Shown here piece after piece: positions 17,637 through 28,405 of a stretch of 64,000 nt of DNA. Both the position numbers and the translations under genes were made by a program. The stretch comes from Ignatzschineria ureiclastica (GTDB lineage: Bacteria > Pseudomonadota > Gammaproteobacteria > Cardiobacteriales > Wohlfahrtiimonadaceae), in NCBI RefSeq assembly GCF_003121845.1, contig NZ_QEWQ01000001.1, forward strand, positions 186,001 through 250,000, written 5' to 3'. The notes below the pieces were generated by a model, which did no database searches, had not been told where the DNA came from, and saw nothing but the letters and a program-made list of their open reading frames with translations. The first letter of the stretch is position 1. Each line of letters opens with the position of its first letter.

Positions 17637-18599
17637 ATGATGAGTACAACACCATTAGCACTTAAAATTACCAATCTAAAAAAACAGTACAAAAATGGCA
17701 AAGTCGCGCTTAAGGGAATTGATCTTGAAGTCAAAGAGGGCGATTTCTTTGCCCTACTCGGCCCCAATGGTGCCGGAAAATCCACCACTATCGGGATTAT
17801 CACAGATTTGGTAGAACCCTCTTCTGGAAATGTGGAAATTTTTGGCGTTAATGCGCAAAAAAACAAAAATCTTGCTAAATCGATGATCGGCTTAGTGCCG
17901 CAAGAATTTAACTTCAATCCTTTTGAACCCGTCGAAGAGATTGTCATTAATCAAGCGGGATACTTAGGGATTCCCCGATCAGAAGCGAAAAAACGGACAG
18001 CCGAATTACTAGCACTACTCGATCTTTCAGATAAAGCCAAAGTGATGGCAAGAGAGTTATCAGGCGGAATGAAGCGTCGCTTAATGATTGCACGTGCGCT
18101 TGTGCATAAGCCTCGTCTACTCATTCTTGATGAACCCACTGCCGGCGTTGATATCGAAATTCGCCGACAAACCTGGGAGTTAATGCAAAAGGTCAATCAA
18201 TCCGGTACTACGATTATTCTCACGACCCATTACCTTGAGGAAGCAGAACAGATGTGTAAAAACATCGCCATTATCAATCATGGCGAAATCGTGCAAAGAA
18301 GCTCGATGAGTTCACTTCTTAGAGAATTACAATCAGAGTCCTTTATCCTAGATCTGAGCGAAGAGATTCAGGAACTCCCTGAAATTGAGGGGATTCGTTT
18401 AAAAGTGATTGATCCTATGACTTTAGAGGTTGAGATCACCAAACCGTATACAATTAACGATCTCTTTATGGGGCTCAATACTAAAAATATCAAAATTGAT
18501 ACGATGCGTAATAAATCTAACCGACTAGAAGAACTCTTCTTACGTATCACACAAAAAAGCAGTCATCACAGCACATTAGAAGGAGGCCAACATGAGTAA
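17637..18599 (+). CDS. yadG: ABC transporter ATP-binding protein, YadG-like
   Basis: The product has 320 residues. Walker A GPNGAGKST is at 42-50, signature LSGGMKRRLMIARAL and Walker B LLILDEPTAGVD follow, and the H-loop is LTTHYLEEAEQM. After the ATPase domain comes a C-terminal segment of about 80 residues typical of the drug/polysaccharide export (ABC-2) class. AGAGGA lies six bases before the first of two adjacent ATGs, at 17637. It overlaps yadH by eight bases, and the pair matches E. coli yadG-yadH. The substrate is unknown. Confidence 0.9.
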   Translation: MMSTTPLALKITNLKKQYKNGKVALKGIDLEVKEGDFFALLGPNGAGKSTTIGIITDLVEPSSGNVEIFGVNAQKNKNLAKSMIGLVPQEFNFNPFEPVEEIVINQAGYLGIPRSEAKKRTAELLALLDLSDKAKVMARELSGGMKRRLMIARALVHKPRLLILDEPTAGVDIEIRRQTWELMQKVNQSGTTIILTTHYLEEAEQMCKNIAIINHGEIVQRSSMSSLLRELQSESFILDLSEEIQELPEIEGIRLKVIDPMTLEVEITKPYTINDLFMGLNTKNIKIDTMRNKSNRLEELFLRITQKSSHHSTLEGGQHE

Positions 18600-19365
18600 T
18601 CGCACCTATTGGATCGCGTTCTACACTATTTTAACCAAAGAGATTTATCGATTTATTCGTATCTGGCCACAAACATTACTGCCACCGCTGATTACCACTA
18701 TTCTCTACTTCTTAATCTTCGGTAAAGTGATCGGTGATCGAGTGGGTTCAATGGATGGCGTGACTTATGCGCAATTTATCGCGCCTGGCCTTATTATGAT
18801 GACAGTCATCAGCAATAGTTATTCAAATGTGGTCTCCTCATTTTTCAGTGCAAAATATACACATCATATTGAAGAGATACTCGTTGCACCGGTACCGAAT
18901 CTTGTCATTATTGCCGGCTATGTGATGGGAGGTGTTGCTCGAGGGCTTGCGGTAGGCGGTATTGTGACCATTGTCGCGCTCTTCTTTATTGATATGCCAA
19001 TTGATAATATTTTCTTGATGATCTTAATATTTCTCTTAACTTCGTTGGTCTTCTCACTGGCAGGATTGATTAATGCAGTTTTTGCGCGAAACTTTGATGA
19101 TATTTCGATTATTCCGACCTTTATTTTAACGCCACTGACTTATCTTGGTGGCGTATTCTACTCTGTGTCGTTATTGCCATCATTTTGGCAAAATCTCTCT
19201 TACTTTAATCCGGTACTCTATATGGTGAGTGCTTTCCGTTATAGTATTTTAGGCGTTTCAGATATCAATATCTGGACCGCTATCACACTATTAATCGGTT
19301 TCTTTGTCGTGCTTTTTGGCGTTGCTTACTATTTACTTCACAAAGGAATTGGTCTTAAATCTTAA
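18592..19365 (+). CDS. yadH: ABC-2 type transporter permease, YadH-like
   Basis: The 257-residue protein has six hydrophobic segments and the ABC-2 signature region around LGGVFYSVSLLPSFWQNLSY. The N-terminus NRTYWIAFYTILTKEIYRF is the amphipathic coupling segment. It forms an inner-membrane dimer with the YadG ATPase. AGGAGG precedes the ATG within the end of yadG. Confidence 0.9.
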   Translation: MSNRTYWIAFYTILTKEIYRFIRIWPQTLLPPLITTILYFLIFGKVIGDRVGSMDGVTYAQFIAPGLIMMTVISNSYSNVVSSFFSAKYTHHIEEILVAPVPNLVIIAGYVMGGVARGLAVGGIVTIVALFFIDMPIDNIFLMILIFLLTSLVFSLAGLINAVFARNFDDISIIPTFILTPLTYLGGVFYSVSLLPSFWQNLSYFNPVLYMVSAFRYSILGVSDINIWTAITLLIGFFVVLFGVAYYLLHKGIGLKS

Positions 19366-19537
19366 TAAGATATTGCCTTTTCATAGCAAGATATTGATAT
19401 GATTAATATCAGGCACTGTAAAATTTGAGATCGTTGTCATAATTAAGATTCTACTATCAAAAACAGTCTATTTTATGACACAATAAAACGTTAAAGTTAC
19501 ATCACCCTATCTATTCACAACTGAGAATATTCGCTTT

Positions 19538-20329
19538 ATGAAATATTTAAAATACTTAGGTTTATTTGTTGCTGCCTCGTTTCTAGGGGCTTGTGCGGGC
19601 AATCCACCAAATCCTTACGATCCTTATGAGGGATTTAACCGCCCTACTTACCGATTTAATACCGCGGTAGATAATGCTATTGCCAAACCGGTTGCCAAAG
19701 GGTACGTCAAAATTGTACCTAAAACCGTTCGTAAAGGTGTGGGTAATGCGCTCAATAACCTTGGTGATACACGCAATATGGTTGTGAATTTAACCCAAGG
19801 CGAAGTCACCGCTTCTCTTGAGAGCTTACATCGTTTTGTCTTTAACTCAACCTTTGGTCTATTAGGTTTAGTGGATGTTACAGAGCTCTTCAACTTACCG
19901 CCTAAACGTGTGAATGATATGGGCACCACCTATGCGAAAATGGGTTGGGCAAATAGTAACTACCTTGTAGTACCTTTTATGGGACCATCTACTTCACGTG
20001 ATACCGTCGGTGTAATTTCTGATGCTTTTGCAACACCTTATACCTATGCATTCAATGAGTGGGTAGATCTTGGAGTACTTGTAATGGGGGTTGTGAATTT
20101 ACGAAGCGAGCTATTAGATGTCGGCTCAGTAACGCAATCAGCCGCACTCGATCCTTATGTTTTCCAACGTGAAGCGTATATCCAATACCGTAATCAACAG
20201 CTTAAAGATCGCGGCGTAAAACATATTAAATCTGCACATGAACGCGAAATGTTGCTAGATGATGCTGATTACGATGAAGAAGATGATAGCTTGTCGATTG
20301 CTGATCTTGCTCGCCAACGCAATCAGTAG
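19538..20329 (+). CDS. mlaA: outer-membrane lipoprotein MlaA (VacJ)
   Basis: The 263-residue product has a lipoprotein signal with lipobox LGAC (Cys19). Mature sequence begins with PYDPYEGFNRPTYRFN, the MlaA hallmark, and continues with KGVGNALNNLGDTRNMVNL-like features and ATPYTYAFNEW. MlaA removes misplaced phospholipids from the outer leaflet of the outer membrane and passes them to MlaC. The C-terminus is rich in Asp and Glu. The gene is single here; no mlaBCDEF is in the window. Confidence 0.94.
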   Translation: MKYLKYLGLFVAASFLGACAGNPPNPYDPYEGFNRPTYRFNTAVDNAIAKPVAKGYVKIVPKTVRKGVGNALNNLGDTRNMVVNLTQGEVTASLESLHRFVFNSTFGLLGLVDVTELFNLPPKRVNDMGTTYAKMGWANSNYLVVPFMGPSTSRDTVGVISDAFATPYTYAFNEWVDLGVLVMGVVNLRSELLDVGSVTQSAALDPYVFQREAYIQYRNQQLKDRGVKHIKSAHEREMLLDDADYDEEDDSLSIADLARQRNQ

Positions 20330-20352
20330 TACGAATAACCAATATCTGGCTA

Positions 20353-20388
20353 AAAAGGCGCTTAGTCGAATGGATTAAACGCCTTTTA
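20353..20388 (+). terminator. terminator after mlaA
   Basis: AAAAGGCG and CGCCTTTT pair over a loop of about 20 bases, followed by ATTTATT. Confidence 0.65.
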
Positions 20389-20419
20389 TTTATCAACATT
20401 TATAAAGGATTGATGGTCT

Positions 20420-21226
20420 ATGATACGTCGTTTTTTAAACCTCCCTCTAAACATTGGAGAAGATCTTAGCCTCAAAGATGATGATTACAACTATATTGCC
20501 CGAGTGCTTCGTAGTCGTGAGGGTGATCCGATTGTACTCTTTAATGGCAAAGGTGGAGAATATCATGGCATTATTACTGAAATCACCAAACGTTACCTTA
20601 CCGTCAAAATCAAAAAATATAATCCGGTAAATCGTTCAAGTTCAATCAAGATCCATCTATTACAATCCCTCGCCAAAGGCGAAAAAATGGACTTTATTCT
20701 TCAGAAGAGTACCGAATTAGGAGTGAGTGAAATCACACCGCTTACGACAGAACGTAGCGTAATCCATCTAAAAGCCGATCAAGTAGATAAACGCCTAGAA
20801 CGTTGGAGCCATATCATTACCGCTGCTTGTGAACAATGTGGGTTAAATATTCCGCCTAAACTCAACGCACCTGTTTCTCTTGATGGCTGGCTTGCCAATA
20901 TCCATCCGAGTGAACATAATTTAGTCCTAACGTTAGCGCCCTCAGCGCTCTCTTCTCTGGGGCAATTCCTACATGATGTCGTAGCTGAAGACCCTGAATT
21001 TTTCTCGGAAGATCACGAAAAATCAGATCGAACATTGACTATTATCATTGGGCCAGAAGGAGGATTAAGTGAACGTGAAATTGAGCTACTTGATCGACAT
21101 GGCGCCAAAAATGTCACATTAGGGGAACGGATTTTACGGACAGAAACAGCAGCATTAGCGGTTATCGCCTCGATTCATAGCTCCATTGGTGATTGGTCAA
21201 TAGATCGCCTTCGCTCCCCATTTTAA
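20420..21226 (+). CDS. rsmE: 16S rRNA m3U1498 methyltransferase
   Basis: The product has 268 residues. An N-terminal PUA-like domain is followed by a SPOUT knot domain with IIIGPEGGLSEREIELL and LGERILRTETAALAVIAS, both diagnostic of RsmE. It methylates N3 of U1498 in 16S rRNA. The order rsmE-gshB is the same as in E. coli. AAAGGA lies before the start. Confidence 0.95.
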   Translation: MIRRFLNLPLNIGEDLSLKDDDYNYIARVLRSREGDPIVLFNGKGGEYHGIITEITKRYLTVKIKKYNPVNRSSSIKIHLLQSLAKGEKMDFILQKSTELGVSEITPLTTERSVIHLKADQVDKRLERWSHIITAACEQCGLNIPPKLNAPVSLDGWLANIHPSEHNLVLTLAPSALSSLGQFLHDVVAEDPEFFSEDHEKSDRTLTIIIGPEGGLSEREIELLDRHGAKNVTLGERILRTETAALAVIASIHSSIGDWSIDRLRSPF

Positions 21227-21396
21227 GCGAATTATCCTATCGATATTTGCTATATACTGAGATCTATCACAACCATTATTTACGACCATCATTTGCGATC
21301 ATAATTTACAATAACCATTTACAGTAACACATTTACAGTAACAAGTTAACGATGATCAATGACTACTAGCATTATGCTAAAGCTAGAGGAATCACT

Positions 21397-22398
21397 ATGA
21401 CAACCAAGAACATATCGAACCTACGCATTATTTTTATTACCGATCCAATCCATACATTACCTGCCAAAAAAGATACCACTATTGGCATGATGATGGGCGC
21501 ACATAGCTTAGGCTTACCGATCTACTACACCGAGCAACCACAAATCTACCTCAAAGAGGGGACGGTTCACACAACTGCGAAGCGAGTTCATCTAAAACTT
21601 GCCGGCGAGAACAAACTCGCATCTGAGCAGGATTGGTATGATGTGGAAGCGCCGGAGAACTTCACCTTTGGCCCGAATGATATTGTGCTACAGCGTAAAG
21701 ATCCACCTTTCAACATGCACTATATCCATACGACTTATCTACTTGAACTTATTGAAAAGCAAGGTTCATTAGTATGTAACAATCCCCGTTCACTTCGGGA
21801 TTGCAATGAAAAGATGTTTACTACTTGGTTCCCTGAGCTCTGCCCTACGACATTAGTCAGTAGTCAAAGTCATCATATCAAAGCCTTTATTGCAGAACAT
21901 CAAGATACCATTGTTAAACCACTAGATGGCATGGGCGGCAGCTCAATTTTCCGAGTGAAAGCTGATGATCCAAACCTCAATGTCATTCTTGAAACCATGA
22001 CAGAACATGGGCAGACATCGGTGATGGTACAACGTTATATTCCTGAGATTACAAAAGGGGATAAACGTATTATTCTGATTAATGGCGTACCGGCACCTTA
22101 TCTTTTAGCGCGTGTACCGGCAAAAAATGAGACTCGTGGCAATCTTGCGGCAGGTGCAACCGGTGTTGTCCAAGCGCTCTCTGACCATGATCTTAAAATT
22201 TGCCAAACCTTGGGCCCTGAACTCGTTAAACGGGGACTCTATTTTGTCGGACTTGATGTAATTGGTAATTACCTTACCGAAATCAATGTGACAAGCCCCA
22301 CAGGTATTCGTCAAATTGATGCGGAAAAAGGAACTTTCTTAGGGAAAGATCTGATTGAAGCATTAATTAATGTTTGGCAGAGTCGTCACGCTCAATAA
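21397..22398 (+). CDS. gshB: glutathione synthase
   Basis: The 333-residue ATP-grasp enzyme has the prokaryotic GshB N-terminal fold (DPIHTLPAKKDTTIGMMMGAH), RKDPPFNMHYIHTTYLLE, VKPLDGMGGSSIF and the C-terminal NVTSPTGIRQID. It joins gamma-glutamylcysteine and glycine in the cytoplasm. About 170 AT-rich bases with short imperfect CATTTACAGTAAC repeats precede it (21310-21350). A ribosome site GAGGAA is present. Confidence 0.96.
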   Translation: MTTKNISNLRIIFITDPIHTLPAKKDTTIGMMMGAHSLGLPIYYTEQPQIYLKEGTVHTTAKRVHLKLAGENKLASEQDWYDVEAPENFTFGPNDIVLQRKDPPFNMHYIHTTYLLELIEKQGSLVCNNPRSLRDCNEKMFTTWFPELCPTTLVSSQSHHIKAFIAEHQDTIVKPLDGMGGSSIFRVKADDPNLNVILETMTEHGQTSVMVQRYIPEITKGDKRIILINGVPAPYLLARVPAKNETRGNLAAGATGVVQALSDHDLKICQTLGPELVKRGLYFVGLDVIGNYLTEINVTSPTGIRQIDAEKGTFLGKDLIEALINVWQSRHAQ

Positions 22399-22478
22399 CA
22401 GCGCTGAATAACATGTAGTAACATGCTTAGTAACGGCGATTTTATCACGTCAAAGATATGGCAAGGATTTCTACAATA

Positions 22479-23540
22479 ATGGTCAATAGAGCTACAATCC
22501 CACAATTCCCTTCCGCTGAAGTTTTAGCCTTACTTGAAACGATGGTGAAGATTCCTTCACCTTCGGGCTTTACTGAGTCGATTTTAAGTGCCATTACCGA
22601 GCGTCTCTCTGAACTCAAAATTGAGATTCGGAAAACGAATAAAGGGGCAATTATTGCTCATATTCCCGGTGAAGACCGAACACAGGCGCGCCTCTTAACT
22701 GCGCATGTCGATACGCTTGGGGCGATGGTCAAATCGATCAAAGCAGATGGGCGATTGCAATTGAGTAAGATCGGGGGCTTTAATTGGAATGCCGTGGAAG
22801 GGGAATATTGCACGATTCATACCCGTAAAGGCGACACATTTACCGGTACTATTTTACTCCATGAAACTTCGGTGCATGTCTATTCTAAATCAGGTGAAAT
22901 TCCTCGAGATGATCAGCATATCGAAGTGCGCCTTGATGTTGAAAGTCACACAAAAGCTGAAACTCAAGCGTTAGGAATTGGGACTGGGGATTTTGTCTCT
23001 TTTGATCCTCGGTTTCACTATACGCCTAATGGTTTTATTAAATCACGACATTTAGATGATAAAGCAAGTGTTGCCCTGCTTTTAGCACTGATTAAACAAC
23101 TACAAGATACACCACAATTGCCCTACTCTCTCTACTTCTACTTTTCGAATAATGAAGAGATTGGCTTTGGTGGCAATTCTGCGGTGCCGAGTGAGGTGGT
23201 TGAATATTTAGCAGTTGATATGGGCGCGATGGGCGATGGGCAGACAACGGATGAATATTCGGTCTCAATCTGTGCGAAAGATTCTTCCGGTCCTTACCAT
23301 TATCAATTGACGAATCAACTTATCCAATTAGCAGATGATGCAGAGATCCCTTATCAAGTGGATATTTATCCCTTTTATGGTTCAGATGCCTCAGCGGCAA
23401 TGCGCGCGGGATTAGATCTACGTCATGCCTTAATTGGCCCCGGCATTGAGTCATCTCATGCCCTTGAACGCACACACCAAAAATCATTAGAGGCAACCTA
23501 TCAACTGCTTTACCGTTACTGTTATGCGCCGATGATTTGA
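22479..23540 (+). CDS. M42 family metallo-aminopeptidase
   Basis: The 353-residue product belongs to the co-catalytic zinc peptidases. Metal ligands seen are His/Asp of TAHVDTLG, Asp of SRHLDDKAS, Glu-Glu of FSNNEEIGFGG, Asp of LAVDMGAMGDG and His of SSHALERTH. Such enzymes form large cytoplasmic tetrahedral assemblies and cut amino acids from peptides. I take the ATG at 22479, with AAGGA 11 bases before it; an ATG at 22458 is possible but has no ribosome site. The N-terminal segment ALLETMVKIPSPSGFTE fits the family. Precise substrate is unknown. Confidence 0.87.
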   Translation: MVNRATIPQFPSAEVLALLETMVKIPSPSGFTESILSAITERLSELKIEIRKTNKGAIIAHIPGEDRTQARLLTAHVDTLGAMVKSIKADGRLQLSKIGGFNWNAVEGEYCTIHTRKGDTFTGTILLHETSVHVYSKSGEIPRDDQHIEVRLDVESHTKAETQALGIGTGDFVSFDPRFHYTPNGFIKSRHLDDKASVALLLALIKQLQDTPQLPYSLYFYFSNNEEIGFGGNSAVPSEVVEYLAVDMGAMGDGQTTDEYSVSICAKDSSGPYHYQLTNQLIQLADDAEIPYQVDIYPFYGSDASAAMRAGLDLRHALIGPGIESSHALERTHQKSLEATYQLLYRYCYAPMI

Positions 23541-23640
23541 GCTATTTTGCCCGATAAGCCTTTAGAGAGATGCTATAATATCGGGCGATTTAATATTATG
23601 CGTAATCGTTTCACATTATAAAATATTCATAAAGGATACT

Positions 23641-24507
23641 ATGTTACGTTCTATGACGGGATTTGCCCGTGAAACTGCGCCCACTGAGATCGGGCAATTG
23701 AGTCTTGAAATTCGTAGCGTAAATCATCGCTACCTTGATCCAACCTTCAAAATGCCGGATCTTCTGCGTGCATTAGAACCTGAACTACGGGAAAAATTAC
23801 AAAACGCCATTTCACGCGGTAAAGTAGAAGTAGGGATTCGGATCGATTTTGATGATGCTGAACATAGCAACCTCCACTTCAATCCAGCAATTGCACAATC
23901 TCTATTAGCAATTCATGCTGAAGCGAATGCGCTCCTCGGTGCTGATAGCAAACTGACCGCATTACAGCTTATGCAACTTCCCGGCGTGATGAAAGCCTCT
24001 AGTGTTGATGCAGAATCGATTAAAGCACCGCTCTTTTTCGCATTTGATCAGGCTTTAGTTGCGTTTATCGCCCATCGTGAACGAGAAGGTGCGCGCCTAC
24101 AGCAGATGATTGAAGAGCGTCTTGCACAAATGGAAGCCTTAGTGGAGAAAGCAAAAGCACAACGCCCCGTTGCAATTGAGAAGATCGAGCAACGTCTTCG
24201 TACTCGCCTTGAAAATCTCAATATTGAGCATGATCCTCAACGCCTTGAGCAAGAACTCGTCTATGTGATTCAAAAACTCGATATTGATGAAGAGATTGAC
24301 CGTCTAACGGCTCATATTGCTGAGATGAAGAATGTATTTAAACGGAAAGAACCGATTGGTCGTCGCCTTGATTTTTTAACGCAGGAACTCAATCGAGAAG
24401 CCAATACCCTAGGCTCTAAATCCCAAGATGTTGCTCTCACGCAAATAGGTGTTGATCTCAAGGTCTTAATCGAGCAGATCCGCGAACAAATTCAAAATAT
24501 CGAGTAG
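23641..24507 (+). CDS. yicC: YicC/YloC family endoribonuclease
   Basis: The product has 288 residues. It opens with MLRSMTGFARE, the conserved YicC start, and contains LEIRSVNHRYLD and the C-terminal DFLTQELNREANTLGSKS, the DUF1732 signature. YicC-family proteins cut RNA, and in E. coli YicC influences the small RNA RyhB. AAAGGA lies before the ATG. TATAAT at 23574-23579 is a probable -10. Confidence 0.94.
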   Translation: MLRSMTGFARETAPTEIGQLSLEIRSVNHRYLDPTFKMPDLLRALEPELREKLQNAISRGKVEVGIRIDFDDAEHSNLHFNPAIAQSLLAIHAEANALLGADSKLTALQLMQLPGVMKASSVDAESIKAPLFFAFDQALVAFIAHREREGARLQQMIEERLAQMEALVEKAKAQRPVAIEKIEQRLRTRLENLNIEHDPQRLEQELVYVIQKLDIDEEIDRLTAHIAEMKNVFKRKEPIGRRLDFLTQELNREANTLGSKSQDVALTQIGVDLKVLIEQIREQIQNIE

Positions 24508-24562
24508 AAGTTCGGCAATAGCTTAGGTTTGCTAAAATTTTGCTTTGCTGAAAAAATATTGA

Positions 24563-24571
24563 TGGTATAAT
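24563..24571 (+). promoter_or_regulatory. extended -10 promoter element of tRNA-Arg
   Basis: TGG-TATAAT forms an extended -10 that ends 15 bases before the tRNA. A -35 is not clear. Confidence 0.5.
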
Positions 24572-24585
24572 AACAAACTTCTTAA

Positions 24586-24662
24586 GCGCCCATAGCTCAG
24601 TTGGATAGAGTGTTGGTCTCCGAAGCCAAAGGTCAGAGGTTCAATTCCTCTTGGGCGCGCCA
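24586..24662 (+). tRNA. tRNA-Arg (anticodon CCG)
   Basis: The 77-base cloverleaf has acceptor stem GCGCCCA / TGGGCGC, discriminator G and encoded CCA. The anticodon stem TTGGT / GCCAA encloses loop CTCCGAA with anticodon CCG, which reads CGG. The T arm is AGAGG TTCAATT CCTCT. Confidence 0.95.
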
Positions 24663-24674
24663 AAATCAAATAAT

Positions 24675-24722
24675 CCCGTATAATGAATCGACATCAATGC
24701 CGGTCACTGTACGGGTTTTTTA
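24675..24722 (+). terminator. terminator of tRNA-Arg
   Basis: CCCGTA pairs with TACGGG over a 29-base loop, followed by TTTTTT. Confidence 0.6.
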
Positions 24723-24793
24723 TAACTTATAATAAAAATTGATCACTTACTGATCAGATAAAAAACTTGCCTCTATTTACCAAAGGATAACTT

Positions 24794-25825
<1,032 letters not shown>

Positions 25826-25875
25826 GCAGTGATTGCATCAAAAATAGGGATATTAGCGAAAACTACTATTACCGC

Positions 25876-25921
25876 AAAGAGACACTCTTTATTAATGATT
25901 TTTAGAGATTGTCTCTTTATT
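25876..25921 (+). terminator. terminator after znuA
   Basis: AAAGAGAC pairs with GTCTCTTT over a loop of 27 bases, followed by ATTATTT. Confidence 0.6.
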
Positions 25922-26057
25922 ATTTCTCCCTTTATGGCTTACTGCCGACTATGTGATTTTAAAATCGAAAATTATTAGGAAACGTGCTAATATTCTAGCT
26001 ATTTGAATCACACTTATTAAAATTTAGAATAATTACAAGATAAAGGTCGTTCGGTTT

Positions 26058-27704
26058 ATGTCTGATAATATTGTACGTACAAACTTCATTCGCCAAATCA
26101 TTGATCAGGATCTCGAAAGCGGTAAATATGGGAAACCTTCAGATATTCATACCCGTTTTCCACCTGAACCTAATGGCTATCTACATATCGGACATGCAAA
26201 AGCTATCTGTCTAAACTTCGGTATTGCCCAAGATTATGGCGGTCGTTGCAATCTTCGCTTTGATGATACCAATCCCACAAAAGAAGAAGTGGAATATGTT
26301 GAAGGAATCAAGAAAGATGTAGAATGGCTCGGCTTTAAGTGGGATTCTCTACATTATGCTTCAGATTACTTCGAAAAATTTTATGAAATCGCAGTCAAGC
26401 TGATCAAAAAAGGGCTTGCCTATGTTGATGACAGTAGTGCCGAAGAGATCCGTGCAATGCGCGGGACATTAACTGAACCTGGAATCGAATCACCTTATCG
26501 CAATCGCTCTATTGAGGAAAATCTCGATCTTTTCGAGAGAATGCGTCAAGGGGAATTTAAAGATGGGGAAAAAATTCTCCGCGCCAAGATTGATATGGCT
26601 TCCCCTAATATCAATCTACGTGATCCTGCGCTCTATCGCATTCGTCATGAAACCCATCACCAAACGGGCGATCAATGGTGCATCTATCCCATGTATGATT
26701 TAGCGCACTCTATTGGGGATGCGATCGAAGGAATTACTCACTCTCTCTGCTCTTTAGAGTTTGCAGACCATCGCCCGCTTTATGATTGGTGCGTTGAACA
26801 TGCAGAGATGCAACATACCCCTCATCAATATGAGTTTTCACGCCTCAATATTGAATATAATGTGATGTCTAAGCGCCTATTAACGCTTCTTGTGACTTCA
26901 AAAGTTGTAGATGGCTGGGATGATCCTCGCATGCCGACGATCGCAGGCCTCCGTCGTCGTGGATGCCCTCCGGAAGCGATCCGTCTATTCTGTGATCGTA
27001 TAGGTGTGACCAAATCAGAAAACCTCATTGAGCTACAACAATTTAGCCAAGCGATGAGAGATGTGTTGAATGAGAAAGCGAATCGTAGAATGGCTGTGCT
27101 TGATCCACTAAAAGTCACTTTAACGAATCTTGAAGGAGATCAGCTTTTAGATATTGCCAATCATCCACAAGATGAAACCCGCGGCACCCGTCAAATCAAC
27201 TTCAGTAATACACTCTATATTGATCGTGCGGACTTCCAAGAAAGTGCTAATAAGAAGTATAAACGTTTAGTCTTAGGCGATTTTGTTCGTCTCAGAGGCG
27301 CTTATATCATCAAAGCGACCGATATCGTCAAAGATGAAGCGGATAATATTATCGAGATCATTGCCGAGATTGTCCCTGGATCATTGGGCAAAAATGTCGA
27401 AGGGGCTAAAGCGCGCGGTGTTATCCAATGGGTTTCTGCAAAAGATGCGGTTGATATCACAATTCATAACTATGATGTACTCTTTACCGAGAAGAACCCT
27501 AATGCAATGCCGGGGGAACTCACAGACTATATCAATCATGATTCCTTAGAGGTTATTCATGGTAAAGGCGAACCATCCCTTGTTGATGCGCCGATTGAAG
27601 AGGCTTATCAGTTTGAACGTATTGGTTACTATGCCCGTGATTCAAAATATGAAGGGCTTATCTTTAACCGAGTCGTTGAGTTAAAAGATAGTTTCGGAGA
27701 ATAA
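26058..27704 (+). CDS. glnS: glutamine-tRNA ligase
   Basis: The product has 548 residues. The class I signature HIGH lies at residues 43-46 in [13 protein letters not shown] and the second signature MSK at 270-272 in YNVMSKR. RFDDTNP and the C-terminal anticodon-binding beta-barrel domain (EYVPG-like, [20 protein letters not shown]) are present. It charges tRNA-Gln directly. The stop lies two bases before the next start, so glnS and the two permease genes form one operon. Confidence 0.97.
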   Translation: MSDNIVRTNFIRQIIDQDLESGKYGKPSDIHTRFPPEPNGYLHIGHAKAICLNFGIAQDYGGRCNLRFDDTNPTKEEVEYVEGIKKDVEWLGFKWDSLHYASDYFEKFYEIAVKLIKKGLAYVDDSSAEEIRAMRGTLTEPGIESPYRNRSIEENLDLFERMRQGEFKDGEKILRAKIDMASPNINLRDPALYRIRHETHHQTGDQWCIYPMYDLAHSIGDAIEGITHSLCSLEFADHRPLYDWCVEHAEMQHTPHQYEFSRLNIEYNVMSKRLLTLLVTSKVVDGWDDPRMPTIAGLRRRGCPPEAIRLFCDRIGVTKSENLIELQQFSQAMRDVLNEKANRRMAVLDPLKVTLTNLEGDQLLDIANHPQDETRGTRQINFSNTLYIDRADFQESANKKYKRLVLGDFVRLRGAYIIKATDIVKDEADNIIEIIAEIVPGSLGKNVEGAKARGVIQWVSAKDAVDITIHNYDVLFTEKNPNAMPGELTDYINHDSLEVIHGKGEPSLVDAPIEEAYQFERIGYYARDSKYEGLIFNRVVELKDSFGE

Positions 27705-27706
27705 CT

Positions 27707-28405
27707 TTGAGTGAGATAATTCAATACGGCCCCTCACTCCTTGAGGGGTTTTTCATCACTATTACTTTAGGGATATTGTCGTTTATTATCGCTGTCGCCT
27801 TAGGATTAGGTTCCGCCCTACTCTCCTTTAGCTCACTTCGGTCATTGCGTTTTATCTCAAAGGCCTATACGACTATTATTCGCGGTATTCCCGATATTGT
27901 CCTGATATTTCTGCTCTTCTTTGGATTACAAACACTTCTCAATGAATTGACAGACTTAATGGGATTGAGTCCGATTTTTCTTAATCCCTTTGTTTCAGGC
28001 ATTATCACAATTGGTTTGATCTTTGGAGCCTTTATCTCTGAAACATTCCGCGGCGCTTTAATGGCCGTTCCGAAAGGGCAATTTGAGTCTTGTATCGCTT
28101 TAGGGATGTCAAAAACCCATTTCTATCGCCGAGTGATCTTCCCACAGGCAATGCGTTTTGCTCTTCCGGGTCTGAGTAATAACTGGTTAGTGATGCTTAA
28201 AACGACCGCATTAGTGTCCTTGATTGGACTACATGATCTTGTCTTTATCGCTAATAATGCAGGTAAAGCAACACGTATGACTTTTGATTTCTATATGGTG
28301 ACAGCGGTTGGCTTCTTAGTACTGACGACTCTTTCGATTCTGCTCATTAAGTTTCTAGAGAGACACTACAGTACCGGTTTTACAAATGAGGTATCATCGC
28401 TATGA
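27707..28405 (+). CDS. polar amino-acid ABC transporter permease, HisQ/ArtQ-like
   Basis: The product has 232 residues and about five transmembrane segments, with the binding-protein-dependent permease EAA loop FESCIALGMSKTHFYRRVIFPQAMRFALPG. It starts with TTG at 27707 after GGAGA. It overlaps the next gene by four bases, and the two should make the HisQM-like heterodimer. No ATPase or binding-protein gene is next to them, so these must be supplied from elsewhere. The substrate cannot be fixed; basic amino acids are likely by family. Confidence 0.88.
   Translation: MSEIIQYGPSLLEGFFITITLGILSFIIAVALGLGSALLSFSSLRSLRFISKAYTTIIRGIPDIVLIFLLFFGLQTLLNELTDLMGLSPIFLNPFVSGIITIGLIFGAFISETFRGALMAVPKGQFESCIALGMSKTHFYRRVIFPQAMRFALPGLSNNWLVMLKTTALVSLIGLHDLVFIANNAGKATRMTFDFYMVTAVGFLVLTTLSILLIKFLERHYSTGFTNEVSSL

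Noticed and set aside
24720-24760. Zur-box-like TTATAACTTATAA before znuA
   Set aside because: It is a direct rather than inverted arrangement and does not fit the Zur palindrome well.
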